Counted from the stretch's first letter, positions 1 through 10,830 are shown. The stretch: 64,000 nucleotides of DNA from Agapetus fuscipes (GCA_951799405.1 OX637342.1:1922001-1986000); one strand, 5' to 3'. Numbers and translations are program-made. Notes: generated by a model not told the origin, from the letters alone.

Positions 1-116
1 ACATAAATAAATCATGTCCTCGCCCTCAGGTGTAGGCGTCAGGCACATGCAGTCTGTAGCTCTCCAACAGGGTGGGTCAATTAAGCCGTTGATGACCTTA
101 TGAGAGAAGATCTAAG

Positions 117-215
117 GGATGCCGAAGGACATCATGGCTGAAAAACCTGCGACAATGGTTCAACAAAAGCACCCAGTCCCTGTATCGAGCCGCAGCACCA
201 AATGTCAAAATAGAT
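117..215 (+). mobile_element. Dispersed repeat, probable LINE 3' fragment
   Basis: About 100 bp closely matching 61013-61115 (GCCGAAGGACATCATGG followed by a run ending GTCGCAGCA). Both copies have lost an open frame. I infer a LINE C-terminal remnant from style only; the clade is not recognised. Confidence 0.5.
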
Positions 216-849
216 GATGATCGCCGATGTGCGATTAAAGTGGCACCAAAAAAAAGAAAAGTCATCTCAAAAGATTGAACCCTGGGACCTCGGCATTTTC
301 ATCAATTCATATTTAAAATGAACCATTTAATGCACCGAAAGACTTGGGCAGGGACCGTGAATGCGTTCGTGATCCTTTGTTTGATTTGGTGATGACTATA
401 TTTTGGTTGCCTTTAACATTCATCGTCAAGATCACAATCATTTTGATTTGCGAGAGCAAAATCTGCCTGTCGAATCAAAATTAAAAACCCATCCACAAAG
501 GTTGCTTAGAAAATTTGCTCTAATTTAAATCGCTATTTTATTTGGCAACAATTTTTAAAGTTACCGTGTCGAAATATTATGATTAATATCAAATATTTAT
601 TGTTTTTTTTTAGCTGAGTTCCCACGAATAGTACGTAGAGATCAGTAAGATATATAATTATTTCTCATCTCTATAAATTGTTAATATTTATTTTTTATTC
701 TAATATGTTTACATTTACGATGTAGAAAAAGGTATTTAAAAAAAAAACATTTATTGATTGTGATTTACAAAATAATATTTTATATTATTAAATGAATGCA
801 AATATATTATAATGCTTGAGCGCTTTCTATCTATATAGCAATCATCATC

Positions 850-909
850 ATGAAAGAAGTATGCAAGGACAGGAAGAAGTGGCGGCTAATCTGCAATGCT
901 GATTTGTAA
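850..909 (+). pseudogene. LINE LA ORF C-terminus (remnant)
   Basis: The last 20 codons of a LINE ORF (MKEVCKDRKKWRLIC...stop), nearly identical to the end of the frame at 12232-12384. It is followed by about 115 bp of AT-rich sequence and then by an LA repeat, the same order as at 12232-12740 and, reversed, at 46053-46560. This shows LA is the 3' untranslated end of this LINE. Confidence 0.7.
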
Positions 910-1026
910 TGTTGGTTTATTAGTTTGCTTCATTTTTTGCATAATAAATTTTTGACTTTTTTTGTATATATTTATTTTTATGATTTTGTTGTTTTTTTAT
1001 ACTTAAATGTTATTTATTACTCGTAT

Positions 1027-1148
1027 TCCTTGACTTATAGGTTGGTATGAGGCTGACCACCCATACTGTAAAAAATGTTCACTTTGCCAATGTCACCCCT
1101 GTTTCAGGGAATGTCGGCAAGAGTTGTAGGGCTTATGTTCATTTGAGG
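1027..1148 (+). mobile_element. LA repeat, left half (split by foldback)
   Basis: Starts at the standard CCTTGACTTATAGG boundary and runs to ATTTGAGG, where a hAT-like element interrupts it. The copy resumes at 2225. Confidence 0.9.
1141..1148. repeat. Target-site duplication, left (8 bp)
   Basis: ATTTGAGG is repeated exactly at 2225-2232. Uninterrupted LA copies carry a single ATTTGAGG here. Eight bp is the hAT-superfamily duplication length. Confidence 0.85.
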
Positions 1149-2224
1149 TAGAGGTGGCCGTTTAAACGAAAAGCAGTTTAAAATAGCTGCTTTTTATTTT
1201 AAGCAACTAAGCGCGCTTACAATTTAAACGAAAAGTCGTTTTGAAAAAAAAGCGTATAAAAAGTTGCTTCTGCTAATTTTGATTTTATTCATTTAGTAGT
1301 TTCAGTTTTTCCTTATTTACTCAAAAACAATTGACATTATTGAAAAAAATTGAGTATTAAACCTAAACAATGTATAGTTCTGTAAGTTAAAAGCAAAAAA
1401 AAAAATCCAAAATACAGCACACACGAAAAAAAAGCTAAAAATGTAAAAAAAAACGCGTTTTTTGAAATATTTTTTTGTGGTAGCAATTCTTAAGTTATAT
1501 ATTTTGTTTAAGCTTTATAATTAAGAAAAAAAATTAATAAATATGCTTGATTTTTTTCATCACTGTAACTATTTTGCTAAGACCATAAAGTGTAAGAAAC
1601 AAAAACGGCAGATTTAGCTTTATAACACGCCATTAGCGTTTGAAAAAGCGTTTTAAAAAAGCAGAAGCAACTTTCGTTTTTTTAACGAAAACTTTGCTGC
1701 GTTTAAAACGAAACGAAAAACCAAAGTTGCTTCTGCTTTTTTAAAACGCTTTTTCAAACGCTAATGGCGTGTTATAAAGCTAAATCTGCCGTTTTTGTTT
1801 CTTACACTTTATGGTCTTAGCAAAATAGTTACAGTGATGAAAAAAATCAAGCATATTTATTAATTTTTTTTCTTAATTATAAAGCTTAAACAAAATATAT
1901 AACTTAAGAATTGCTACCACAAAAAAATATTTCAAAAAACGCGTTTTTTTTACATTTTTAGCTTTTTTTTCGTGTGTGCTGTATTTTGGATTTTTTTTTT
2001 TGCTTTTAACTTACAGAACTATACATTGTTTAGGTTTAATACTCAATTTTTTTCAATAATGTCAATTGTTTTTGAGTAAATAAGGAAAAACTGAAACTAC
2101 TAAATGAATTAAATTTTATATTTACAATAAACCCAAAAAACGAAAAAACGCTTTTTAAGCTGCTTTTTTTAAAAAGCGTAAGCGTTTTTTCGTTTTTTTT
2201 ACTAAGCCGTTTTTTCCATCTCTA
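1149..2224. mobile_element. hAT-like foldback element
   Basis: The element is 1076 bp and lies between perfect 8-bp duplications. Its ends are TAGAGGTGG on the left and, read inward on the other strand, TAGAGATGG on the right, typical of hAT termini. Most of it is one hairpin: the arm at about 1287-1674 is the reverse complement of about 1723-2109 with very few differences, around a loop of about 48 bp. There is no transposase frame, so it must depend on an element elsewhere. The near-identity of the arms suggests a recent origin or arm homogenisation. Confidence 0.85.
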
Positions 2225-2360
2225 ATTTGAGGTTTGGATTTTATTTGAAAGTACACAATCAGCATTTGTAAGCGCGAACTACACGTGTTTGTTTGTGGGC
2301 ATACATCTGAGAGCTTTGAATGAATATATCCTTGCAACTTAGATTGTAGATTGTAGATCA
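2225..2360 (+). mobile_element. LA repeat, right half
   Basis: Continues the copy begun at 1027 (AAGCGCGAAC, CTTGCAACTTAGATTG) and ends in a degenerate TAGATTG tail. Confidence 0.88.
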
Positions 2361-2942
2361 GGTTTGTTCCAGAAGATACGATGACTGGATAATAGTCAAA
2401 AGAGCTAAGGCATAATTTACTTAAATCCGCAAAAAAAAACATGTTGAACAAATTTCAAGCTTTCATTCAGCGAGTGACCGTGATGACGACGAATACCTTC
2501 ACGTCACTTTGATTACTCGCCTTGAGAATGCTTTCTGCTCGTGAAAACGAAATGTCAGCAGATAAAAAAAATTGCAAATAGACCATGGTCTAACCCACAA
2601 AAAGTGAAAAATGATTTGTAAAAAACACGTTTCTCTTAAATGATTAATAATATTATTTATTACCAATTTACTCTGTCATTTATTAGTAATACATATTGCA
2701 TATATTTTTTAAATGGAAAACTATGTAAATAGTAAATCAAACGATTTACAAATGTACTAGTAGGAATATTCTCATAGGAAATATAACTATTACATAATTA
2801 ATTTAATACAGGTTTGTACTTATATGATGACTGACACAAAGATGAAATTGACATGATGGTTTCAAGTCCGGATTTCCTGTACAAGTCTCGTCTAAAATAA
2901 AAATATGTGGTACTCACCAGATACTAAATATTTACGCGTATA
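2361..2942. other. AT-rich spacer
   Basis: No repeat family or coding signal recognised. Confidence 0.5.
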
Positions 2943-3566
2943 AAAAAGTAGGTGAGAATCCCGATAGAGAATCATGTTATTTAATTTTATATTACTTTCT
3001 ACTTTTGTTACATTAATTAATATAATAATTAATAATTTTGTGTACACCAACAAGAATATCACCTAATAGAAATATCACCGAAAATTTTTTTTAGAACATA
3101 AAAAGCAATAAGGAAAATTCTTAACAGAGACTGAAATGTTTAAACGTTTATTTGAACAATTCACCGATTATGTTCAGATTAAGGATAAGAAAGTGCCTAT
3201 GAATTTGTCCCCTAGAAATTTCACCAATCTGAAAATTCGGTGAGTAAAATGTTTACGGACTACAAGGTTCACCGATGGAAAAGATCACCAATGAAAAAAT
3301 CAGTAGGCACCGACAAATTTCCAAACTAGAAAAATCACCGATAAGAAAATTCACCACTAGTAAATTCTGCAAAAATAAGCTTCATAGACTTCAAAAAACA
3401 CCGATGAGAAAGTTCACCAATTCAAAATCACAAACATAAAAATTGGTCAACTGAAATGCTCACCAAAATGCAAAAGTTAATCGAAAAATTATCTATGCAA
3501 TGTTTACCTGTCTGTAATTACAAATTGCCGAAATAAATATTCATATAAACTTAAAAAGTAGGTGAG
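2943..3566. repeat. TCACCGA-type degenerate array between 14-bp direct repeats
   Basis: Between about 3060 and 3480 the motif TTCACCGAT-N-GAAAA recurs with many variants (TCACCAA, TCACCGA, CACCGAT), spaced mainly 16-20 bp. AAAAAGTAGGTGAG occurs at 2943-2956 and 3553-3566, flanking the array like a target duplication. The same motif in inverse orientation (TTCGGTGATG...TCGGTGAG) is at 4470-4492. It is either a decayed minisatellite or the body of an inserted element. Confidence 0.6.
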
Positions 3567-3593
3567 TGTTTTATTGTTGTAAGCAACATTTTT

Positions 3594-3705
3594 TGCAGAA
3601 TCAAGAAAGAGTATGAAAAAAATGAACAAGTATTTTCAAGGATTGACAGAAGTTGCATTGGTTTTAAAAAGGCTCTGGCCACTTTTGGCGAAATAAGGAC
3701 AAATC
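3594..3705 (+). mobile_element. LINE LD 3' end (old copy)
   Basis: Diverged match to the LD ending (GGCTCTGGCCACTTTTGGCG) with a weak ACAG tail. Better copies are at 7375 and 46617. Confidence 0.5.
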
Positions 3706-3846
3706 AGTCACAGATTCACATATTCTACGATCTAAATATTGAGATAATATTAATCAAGATAATATTGAGATAATATCAGTAAATTAAATGAAAATCATGT
3801 TTTCAAATATTGAATAACATATCAAACCTCTTACATGCCAAGTTGT

Positions 3847-4010
3847 GTACTCCGAGTATACATAATAACACAAACCCCTTGATTGCATAAATCGAAAACA
3901 TATTAAATACATGATGGCACTCCTATAGAATTATATAGTTATCATACATTTTTTCACACGATTCACGCGATCGAGGTGATTATCGCAGCGCTTCATACTC
4001 GCGGTACTGA
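3847..4010. mobile_element. E-family foldback
   Basis: TACTCCGAGTATA at the left pairs with CATACTCGCGGTACTG at the right. The inner arms hold ATTGCATAAAT and CACGCGATCGAGG. It has the E-family layout but is heavily diverged. Confidence 0.5.
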
Positions 4011-4152
4011 AAAGTAAACAAACATTGTGATCGTGAATTCCTTGTCCACAATTGGAAGTCGCGGCCCCGCATCTATTGGACGTGTGACGTTTCATAATTT
4101 ATTATTAGCTCGCTCTCTGATCGAGATATCGGGCGTTGATTTGTATCGGACT

Positions 4153-4322
4153 CTGCTCCGAGTATAGAACTTCACATTTAAAATCACTCTAAAATGTATG
4201 GAATCTAAAACACTCGTTAGATGTGCTGTTCTAGTTTCAATATATTTTTAGGATACGCTCAGTATCCTGAGTGTAAACGTCAAGTTTTGGACTTAGCCGA
4301 CTTGAAACATGGTGAATTCTTA
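4153..4322. mobile_element. E-family foldback
   Basis: Left arm TCCGAGTATAGAACTTC, centre AAAACACTCG...GTGCTGTT, right arm GTCAAGTTTTGGACTT. Roughly 165 bp. Confidence 0.5.
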
Positions 4323-4576
4323 AACAATCGTGGTAAGTTTAAAAAACAAAAAAGTCTTTCCTTCCTAATTTTTTCTTTACTTTAAAGTCTATTTTATATC
4401 TAGGTATTTACAATCAGAATTCATGTGTTCGATTAAATTATAGAAGAAACTTTTCTTAGTTTTTTTTTATTCGGTGATGTTTTCTCGGTGAGATTTTCCT
4501 TCCTTTTTAACATGCATCGTAAAAAGAAACGTAACTAAACTTCAGATGCTATGCAACTTCTATCCACGTTATCCTT

Positions 4577-4797
4577 GAAAGCGTCGTGTAAAGTGAGTGG
4601 AATCCATTTATTTTCACAGGGAAGGCTTTACTCTAATCATTTCACTTGAAGTGGGGTTTCACAACTCCCCAAAGGGCTGGTTCTCATTATTTGCGAAGTG
4701 ATATAAATACCGAACCATTTTTGAAGCCCTGGGTGGGAATCGAGCCCTAGCCCCTGGCATCTAACGCAAGTATTCTACTAGCTGAGCTATTTACAGA
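4577..4797 (-). mobile_element. SINE-B (diverged)
   Basis: Reads on the minus strand from a tRNA-like head (A box AGCTCAGCTAGTAGAAT; B box region GGCTCGATTCC) to the body around CACTTCAAGTGAAATG. The 3' tail is missing. Confidence 0.7.
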
Positions 4798-5445
4798 ACA
4801 AATTTAAATTCATCACCGATTGTACATGCTACATCAATGAAACAGTGAGCAAAGTTTTTTTTTGTTTCCTTACATGCAGTTCAAAATGGATTAAAGAATT
4901 AGAAAAATATTCTGTAATCAAAAAAACATTTTTATCATTTGATTTATTTGCCATTTTTTTCTTCAATCGCCTTTACAGCTTAAAAAATCAATTTCTATCC
5001 TTCTCACACAAGCACAAATAACCATCTTGGTCCATAGGAGGAAGCGAGATGTATACCTGGATGTGAATTCCTACCAAGGCGATGATTCAGCCGGAATGTC
5101 GGCATCTTATTGTTGTATTATTATTTATTAATTTAACCTTTTGTTGCTTTTATTCATTTTTTTTTATCTATTTGTTTAAGAACAGAAGTCCGGGCGCGTA
5201 ACCTTTGGAGCTTAGATTCTGTGATAGCTGGGTGAACCGTTATGTACTAAACCGTCCGGTATAAAATTTTCGAAAAGACATCGTAAAAAATCAAATTTAT
5301 TACGCGCTTATAAAATAACATAAACGTTTTATTTGAATAGTTTTTTTTTGGTAGAGACGAAACTGTGCTATAATGCTAGATTTTTTGTATATTTTAGTCC
5401 AGAATAATTTATTTTTATTTTTCCGGATACATTTTTATTTTTGCA
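4798..5445. other. AT-rich spacer
   Basis: No recognised family, no coding signal. Confidence 0.5.
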
Positions 5446-5580
5446 GCTCCCGAGAAGACTGGCACTCATTTTTTGTGAAGGCATAGTACACTTTGCCGAT
5501 GTTTTATTTTAAGTTGGCATAAACACCGAAAAAGGAAATCATTTCTGACACCCTTTGGTGGGATTTTAACCCTATTTTTT
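5446..5580 (-). mobile_element. SINE-B fragment
   Basis: Central SINE-B body (AGCTCCCGAGAAGACTGGC, GGAAATCATTTCTGACACCC). The tRNA head is lost. Confidence 0.65.
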
Positions 5581-5760
5581 ATTATTTTTAGATTTTCACT
5601 TTGTTGTGTTTTCTCTCGTAGAAAATAGACAAAAAGGTGCATTTATTTGTAAAACCCTGTTTTGCTTCATATGTCACCTATTTACTTTTACATTTAAGGT
5701 GGCGATATGTTTATTCAATTCGAAACAACAATAAATACAGAAAAGAAGAAAAAAACTCAA

Positions 5761-5777
5761 CATTTTCAGGATTGTAC

Positions 5778-5835
<58 letters not shown>

Positions 5836-5856
5836 GATTGTGTCATTTTCAGGATT
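5761..5856. repeat. A49 run inside 13-bp direct repeats
   Basis: An uninterrupted run of 49 A occupies 5781-5829. CATTTTCAGGATT occurs at 5761-5773 and again at 5844-5856. The geometry is that of a retroposed insert consisting of little besides poly(A), with its target duplication. Lysine- or phenylalanine-rich reading frames across it are artefacts. Confidence 0.7.
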
Positions 5857-6236
5857 ATTCAAATTACCCTCATTTCGCGGCAGACTTTCACATTCTATTA
5901 CAAATAGAAAAATATAACGTAACCAAAAAAAACGTGTAAGTATTGCGGAAGCTTTTTCAGGAGTGGACTTTTCCCTCCCCCCAAAGGATTGGGTCTGAAA
6001 GTTTAAATGAGAAATCCGCCCCATAATGGCATACAAGTAACTTAATCGAAAGAAATTTCATCCGGTCTTGCCTTTCCTCACTGCGGGACTGGAAAAAGTT
6101 TTTTAAAAATATTTCTCGCTACATTTGAGATTGTAATGAAAATAACTGTGTTGAGGTGCTTTCCACATTAAGCTATAATTATGTTTATATTGAAATATAT
6201 ACATATTTGTTTAATCTTTATTTAGGCTCAGTATTT

Positions 6237-6440
6237 TCAACGTTAGCATATTATGCGACTAAAACATCTACCCGCACGTTTATACATGCCGCATGTGAAC
6301 CTACAACATAAAAACCAAATCTCAAATGGACATACACCTTGCAACTCTTGCCGTCCTTCTCTTTAAAAGGGGTGACATTGACAAAGTGAACCATTTTTAC
6401 TGCATGGGGGGTCAGCCACATACAAACCTATAAGTCAAGG
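6237..6440 (-). mobile_element. LA repeat
   Basis: Reverse-strand copy ending at CCTATAAGTCAAGG; the GATTA tail is absent and its 3' end degenerate. Confidence 0.8.
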
Positions 6441-6479
6441 AAAATATTTAGTAAAAACAATTTTTGTAATTGTTGATCG

Positions 6480-6635
6480 TTGTTACTTTATAGGATAGTT
6501 TAAGGATTACCACCCATCCTGTAAAATAATAATTCACTATACCAATGTCATCTCGGTTTCATAAAAGGAAGAAAGGAGGTGCACGGCATTTGAGATTTGG
6601 GTTATTATTTTGTTGGTAAGTACACATGCAATACA
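6480..6635 (+). mobile_element. LA repeat, diverged
   Basis: Recognisable by ACCACCCATCCTGTAAAA and CATTTGAGATTTGGG; it lies tail to tail with no intact 3' end. Confidence 0.6.
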
Positions 6636-7374
6636 ATCTTGGCAGATAACATTTTACAAAGATTTAGGATGTATTTTAATACGTACTTTTTTTCTTTTAA
6701 AATCGTTCAATAACTTTATTATAATCAGGTGGAAAGCCAAAGTGAAAGATCAATAAAAACTGTATTTTTTTTTTTTTCAATGAAAAAAAAAAGTAAAAAA
6801 AAAGGAAAACATTCTGAAATCTGTTTTTAATTTTGGTGTTATACTGTACATTTTTATCTGCATAAAGTGAAAGAAAGAAAAACTTTGCAAAAACCTTCTT
6901 TTCCGCGTTTTATTTTCATCTTTAAACTTTCAAAACATCTCATTAAAAATATTTTCCCTGTGCAAAAATCTTCCAGTGGAACGCTTTTGAAGGCTTGCGG
7001 ATCTTTTTTCGCCACTTGCGAATCAAATGGCTTGAAAAAAATGCCTCACTTTGCCTCCGCTTTTGTCTCTCCTGAAAAGCGCATATTACAAAAAAAAAAG
7101 ACTGAAAAAAAATCAGCCAACATTTTAATACGCTCAGTGTATGCTGGGGCATTAAACTTTTTAGATTAAAGAAAGTTTGTTTTAAAAAACAAAAAGCGCG
7201 AGACAATGCGGTCTTAACGTGTTAATTTCATTTTAATTTTTTTTCAGTCTTTCATTAAATTTTATTTTTATAATTTGCAACTATGATGCCCTTGAGACGC
7301 GTTATTATAATGATTTGTAAAAAGAAACTCGTCTATTTATAACATTGAATTTATTTTACTTCAGATTTCGTTGG
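6636..7374. other. Low-complexity AT-rich stretch
   Basis: A and T homopolymer runs dominate. The overlapping open frames on the two strands (about 6867-7206) have no recognisable domain and are probably chance. Confidence 0.5.
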
Positions 7375-7453
7375 CTGAGTCACATCCAGCAACTTTGCAG
7401 AAACTCTGGCCACCCCTAGCGGAATGGCGACAGAGTTACAGTTACAGTTAGGA
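7375..7453 (+). mobile_element. LINE LD 3' end with ACAGTT tail
   Basis: CACCCCTAGCGGAATGGCGA followed by GAGTTACAGTTACAGTT. The same ending occurs at 46617-46762 and, reversed, near 43654. The tail abuts the 3' end of the neighbouring SINE-C copy. Confidence 0.8.
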
Positions 7454-7770
7454 TGATTTATTTGGTGAGCGCTATTTTTGTGTGTATCACACCTCAAGAG
7501 CCCTCTGCGAGCTTGATCGTCGCTGTAGAAAGCGCCAATTCTCAAGCAAGACCCAGTTGTTGTAAGGTTGGATGGACCTTTCAGTGACCGGTCTTTGGTA
7601 AAGGTTTATGAATTTTTCAACCCAGCGAAAAGCACATTTGGAAATATAAATGGTATATTTTTGTGCTCCGCCGGGATTCGAATCCACAACCTTTCATTTA
7701 CGAGTCCGAAGTGTTGCCACTGGACTACAGACCGGTCCAAGAAATGCCAACGACACGCGGGCCTAATCGG
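7454..7770 (-). mobile_element. SINE-C with traces of the 5S head
   Basis: On the minus strand the tRNA-like head runs from GACCGGTCTGTAGTCCAGTG (A-box region) to GGATTCGAATCCCGG (B box). A body with CTTTACCAAAGACCGGTCAC follows, and the end is CTCACCAAATAAATCATCCT. Upstream of the head, 7738-7760 reads CGCGTGTCGTTGGCATTTCT, the last bases of a 5S rRNA-type sequence as in the full composite at 51452. Confidence 0.85.
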
Positions 7771-7960
7771 CCTGGAAAAGATGAGCCTGGAAAAGATGGT
7801 TGAGATGACGGACCCAAAGGGGCGCAGGAGAGTGGAACACCCTGATTATGGTAGCTGGACGGAGTGGTGGCAGACTGCCGTGCGGTAAGAGTATAAAACT
7901 GTAGAAAGGAGGCTAAGATCCGCCACAAGTTGTCATGCCATCGATGATGATAGATGATTA
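7765..7960 (+). mobile_element. Probable LINE C-terminal remnant
   Basis: A GC-richer patch with an open frame (LEKMVEMTDPKGRRRVE...) ends in AAGTTGTCATGCC plus a GATGATAGATGAT tail, the same ending seen at 31890-31930. I infer the U-type LINE family; the frame itself is not recognised. Confidence 0.4.
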
Positions 7961-8042
7961 TTATTTAGAAAGAAACCCATTGTACATAATCTGCTACCTA
8001 GAATTCAAATACGTTATCTTTAAAACCTGGTATACTGATTTG

Positions 8043-8095
8043 TTGACCGTTTTGCAGTCTAGTGGTTAATGCAATGGAGTCGTGAGTTCGATTGT
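8043..8095 (+). mobile_element. tRNA-like SINE head fragment
   Basis: GCAGTCTAGTGGTTAATGC resembles an A box and GTGAGTTCGATTGTCGATT a decayed B box. It is a SINE-C-type head without a body. Confidence 0.45.
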
Positions 8096-8744
8096 CGATT
8101 GAGCACAAAAAGTAGATATATTTTTTTTAAAACACGTTTTTTTCTGGCTTGAAAACTTCATATGCCTTACCAATAGGGCAGAGACTTGTCACTAAATGTC
8201 TTACAGTAATTGGGTGTTGCTTGAGAATATTGAGGCTTTCTATAGCGACAACTAAGCTCGCAAAAGTCAAAAATAATAATAATTGTTTGTTTAATTACTC
8301 ATTCAATAAAGTATTTTGTAAGTCGATATAGAAACAGCAAATCTTTAAATTTATGCACTCGACGAAATCTTTTATTTTACAAAACCAATGAAATAAATTA
8401 GTTTTTTTTTTTGGTTCTTTGACTTTATAATTAAATTAAGCAAATAAATAATCATGTTTTCAATACACAATAAACTATTCGAGGAATGTATCCTGGATAC
8501 TAAAAATTCGGTTTCTTTTTTAACGAAAATATATGACAGCCGAGTCTCTGGGTGACATGTTAACATTTAAATTAATTTACTCAATTAAAGCGGCAGCCGA
8601 TTTCGCTATCGACTCGTATAATTGAGTAAACATAATATTGAGTCACCATAATATCGAGTAGAATTAATATTAACTTGAGTAACTGACAGTCTCTGGATAT
8701 ATATTTGTATTTACTTTAGTTTTTTGTTAATGACAGGATATTGC
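8096..8744. other. AT-rich spacer
   Basis: No recognised element. Confidence 0.5.
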
Positions 8745-8860
8745 AGCAAATGGAATCTCACCGGATCGTCGTCTCCTTGGAGACCACTAAAGAGGTGGAA
8801 AGATAGATGGACTTTAGCGTCCCAAGAGTAGCTTCCATTATCTGCAAAAACAGGTATATT
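8745..8860 (+). mobile_element. LINE X C-terminal fragment
   Basis: GACCACTAAAGAGGTGGAAAG...TCCCAAGAGTAG matches the end of the LINE frame at 41887-42243. It is too short and mutated to have kept the frame. Confidence 0.6.
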
Positions 8861-9007
8861 ATAAAGAAAAATAATAGTGTAACGTATGGAAGACATTGCA
8901 AGATGGAGGATACAACGGAAACGATACAATGGAAAACGAAAGGATTCCTCTGTCGTTCATTAAGGAAGCTCCAACAGAAAAAAGGCACAGGAGAAGCTAA
9001 GACAGGG

Positions 9008-9270
9008 GTTAAAAAACCGCTAAGAACATTTAATACAGCGTTTGGAGAGCGTGTTTTTGCAGTTGCTGGTTCTCTTGACTGAAATCACCTGCATCATCAT
9101 GTGAAAAATATAAAAGGCTATGGGAAGTTCCAAAATGCACTGAAAACAAGAAAAATTCTAGCATCATTGGAACGAGCGCCATTAGAGTGACTACATTATG
9201 AAACGGTGCTCTGAAGAAATCGAAAGATTGTAATCTTTTAAATATATTCATGTGAAAATAAACAGTGTCT
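9008..9270 (+). mobile_element. LINE Z C-terminal remnant
   Basis: One frame reads FGERVFAVAGSLD, stop, NHLHHHV, and ends ASLERAPLE. It aligns with the minus-strand copy at 38375-38690 (FGERAFAVADPSAWNHLPHH). This motif is the C-terminal tail of CR1/Jockey-type reverse transcriptases. Confidence 0.65.
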
Positions 9271-9714
9271 GATTGGAGGTTGGTGCAACAGGCTCTATGG
9301 GCTCTCAAATATTTTTTTTATCTTTTCCTCAGTCAATCTCAGTCAAGAAATCAACTATTCATTTAACTGATTTGTCGTGCGTCTTACAATATGTCCACAG
9401 ACTTTACCGTAATTATGATCAAAGCATTCACATGCTTTCCACCGCAAGTATGGTTATAATTACTATCGGTTCTCATGAAGATATTAACACATTATGTATT
9501 TGTATGTAAGACCAGCAGGTGTGTGGAATACACGTAGACTAATCAATGTATTAAATTAGTATAGACAGAGGAATATATAATTGCTCGGCTTCACTTGCCA
9601 GCTTACGCAATTCGCGTTTCGTAAGAGTTGGAAATCGGTTGATCGATGTGTGATTTATTCAACCAAATAAAATATAAAGCAACTGATTAAAAAACGAGGA
9701 AATCAAAAGTAAAT
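9271..9714. other. Unassigned spacer
   Basis: No feature recognised. Confidence 0.45.
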
Positions 9715-9900
9715 ATGATACTGAGAAAATCATCAAATGGAGTAGAAAGAAGAGATGGTTCTGGAGATACCACGTGGACTGCATGGGTGAAAGTAGGATA
9801 TATTATATCGTTGTACGACAGATACCAGACAGCCAGCGTCTACCAAGCTGACTATCCAAAAGATGAAAGAATAGCTGGTATTTTGCTTCACTAAGACACC
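9715..9900 (+). mobile_element. LINE X C-terminal fragment
   Basis: The translation IIKWSRKKRWFWRYHVDCM aligns with VVRWGRNRRRYWRDHVERM of the LINE at 41887, then degrades through stops to a recognisable NSWYFAS ending. Confidence 0.6.
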
Positions 9901-9956
9901 ATGATGTCCCTCCAGGTCTTTTATTGTCTTATCTACCATTTAAGTATATTTATTTT

Positions 9957-10664
9957 AGACTGTGATTCTTTAAAACACTTTCATTGAAATTTCATCTTTA
10001 AATCAAATGGTAGATCTATAATCTTAGATTATAATAATAATAATAATATGCGTTTATTCCAGCTTAGTCATGTGGAGGGTGCAATACATGACCAGCCATA
10101 AAAAAATAATACATCAATAGAAAAAGTACAAATAAAATTAAAAAAATGTAGAAACAGGAAAATATGTGATGAAATATATGAGAAAAAAGAGCAAACAAAA
10201 TATATAGTTAAATAGTGAAAGAAAAGAGAAACACATGGTCATTGTACATTAGAATATCAGGAACATATTAAACAGGGAAAAAAGACTACGTAAGCTTCAA
10301 GTTCCTTGCCCAATGACGCCATATGCCCAACTCCCATTTCAGGCCTCTGATTGCTACGATCAGAGAGTTTTCGCTGGATTCAATTCTGTCTCTGAACCCA
10401 GCCATTCGGGTTCACAGCAACCCATTCCAAGAGGGTAGTTGAGCCGCCACAAACATCCCACTCGCACTACAGCTCTTCCGCAGTCGTAACAATGCTCTGT
10501 AGCCCATGTTGTAGCAGACTCTCATCTCGTTCATGCTTTGTGCTTTATAGTCACACCACAACTCGCTGGTGTATTGTACGACTTATACGAATTATAGATT
10601 ATAGATCTACCATTTGATTTAAAGATGACCTTTCAATGAAAGTGTTTTAAAGAATCACAGTCTA
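9957..10664. repeat. Palindromic repeat split by a LINE
   Basis: The 69-bp arms at 9957-10025 and 10596-10664 are near-perfect reverse complements (AGACTGTGATTCTTTAAAAC outward; TAGATCTATAATCT at the centre). The right arm runs on into a J repeat. A LINE occupies the centre. Confidence 0.75.
10028..10590 (-). mobile_element. LINE V, 3' part with ATT tail
   Basis: On the minus strand a frame includes KAQSMNEMRVCYNMGYRALL and a later ESSENSLIVAIRGLKWELG. This is the conserved post-RT region of CR1/Jockey-type LINEs; one stop codon interrupts it. A long AT-rich 3' UTR follows, ending CTGGAATAAACGCAT plus an ATT trinucleotide tail at 10029-10050. It is 5'-truncated and inserted into the TA-rich palindrome centre. 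Confidence 0.75.
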
Positions 10665-10830
10665 CACAGTTTGAGATAAGAAAAAAACGTAAAACACAAT
10701 AGTGTGTGAGTTCTTTTAAGTATTTTGAAAATAAATTTCTAGTTTTCGGAAGACACATTGGTCCAGTACACATACAAACATTGCTCATAGCATTAGACAA
10801 ACACTTAGGACATATTATAACATAAGGGTA
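10606..10830 (+). mobile_element. J repeat
   Basis: Core CTACACAGTTTGAGATAAG, then TAAGACAC-like AGACACATTGGTCCAGTAC and AAACATTGCTCAT. Sister copies are near 14200, 26480, 35775, 38850 and 57312. Confidence 0.7.

Noticed and set aside
3060..3480. CRISPR array
   Set aside because: Repeats are degenerate and closely spaced, no distinct spacers, eukaryotic context.
5637..6036. Open frames of 85-100 codons on both strands across the A49 run
   Set aside because: Poly-Lys and poly-Phe stretches come directly from the homopolymer; the rest has no recognisable motif.
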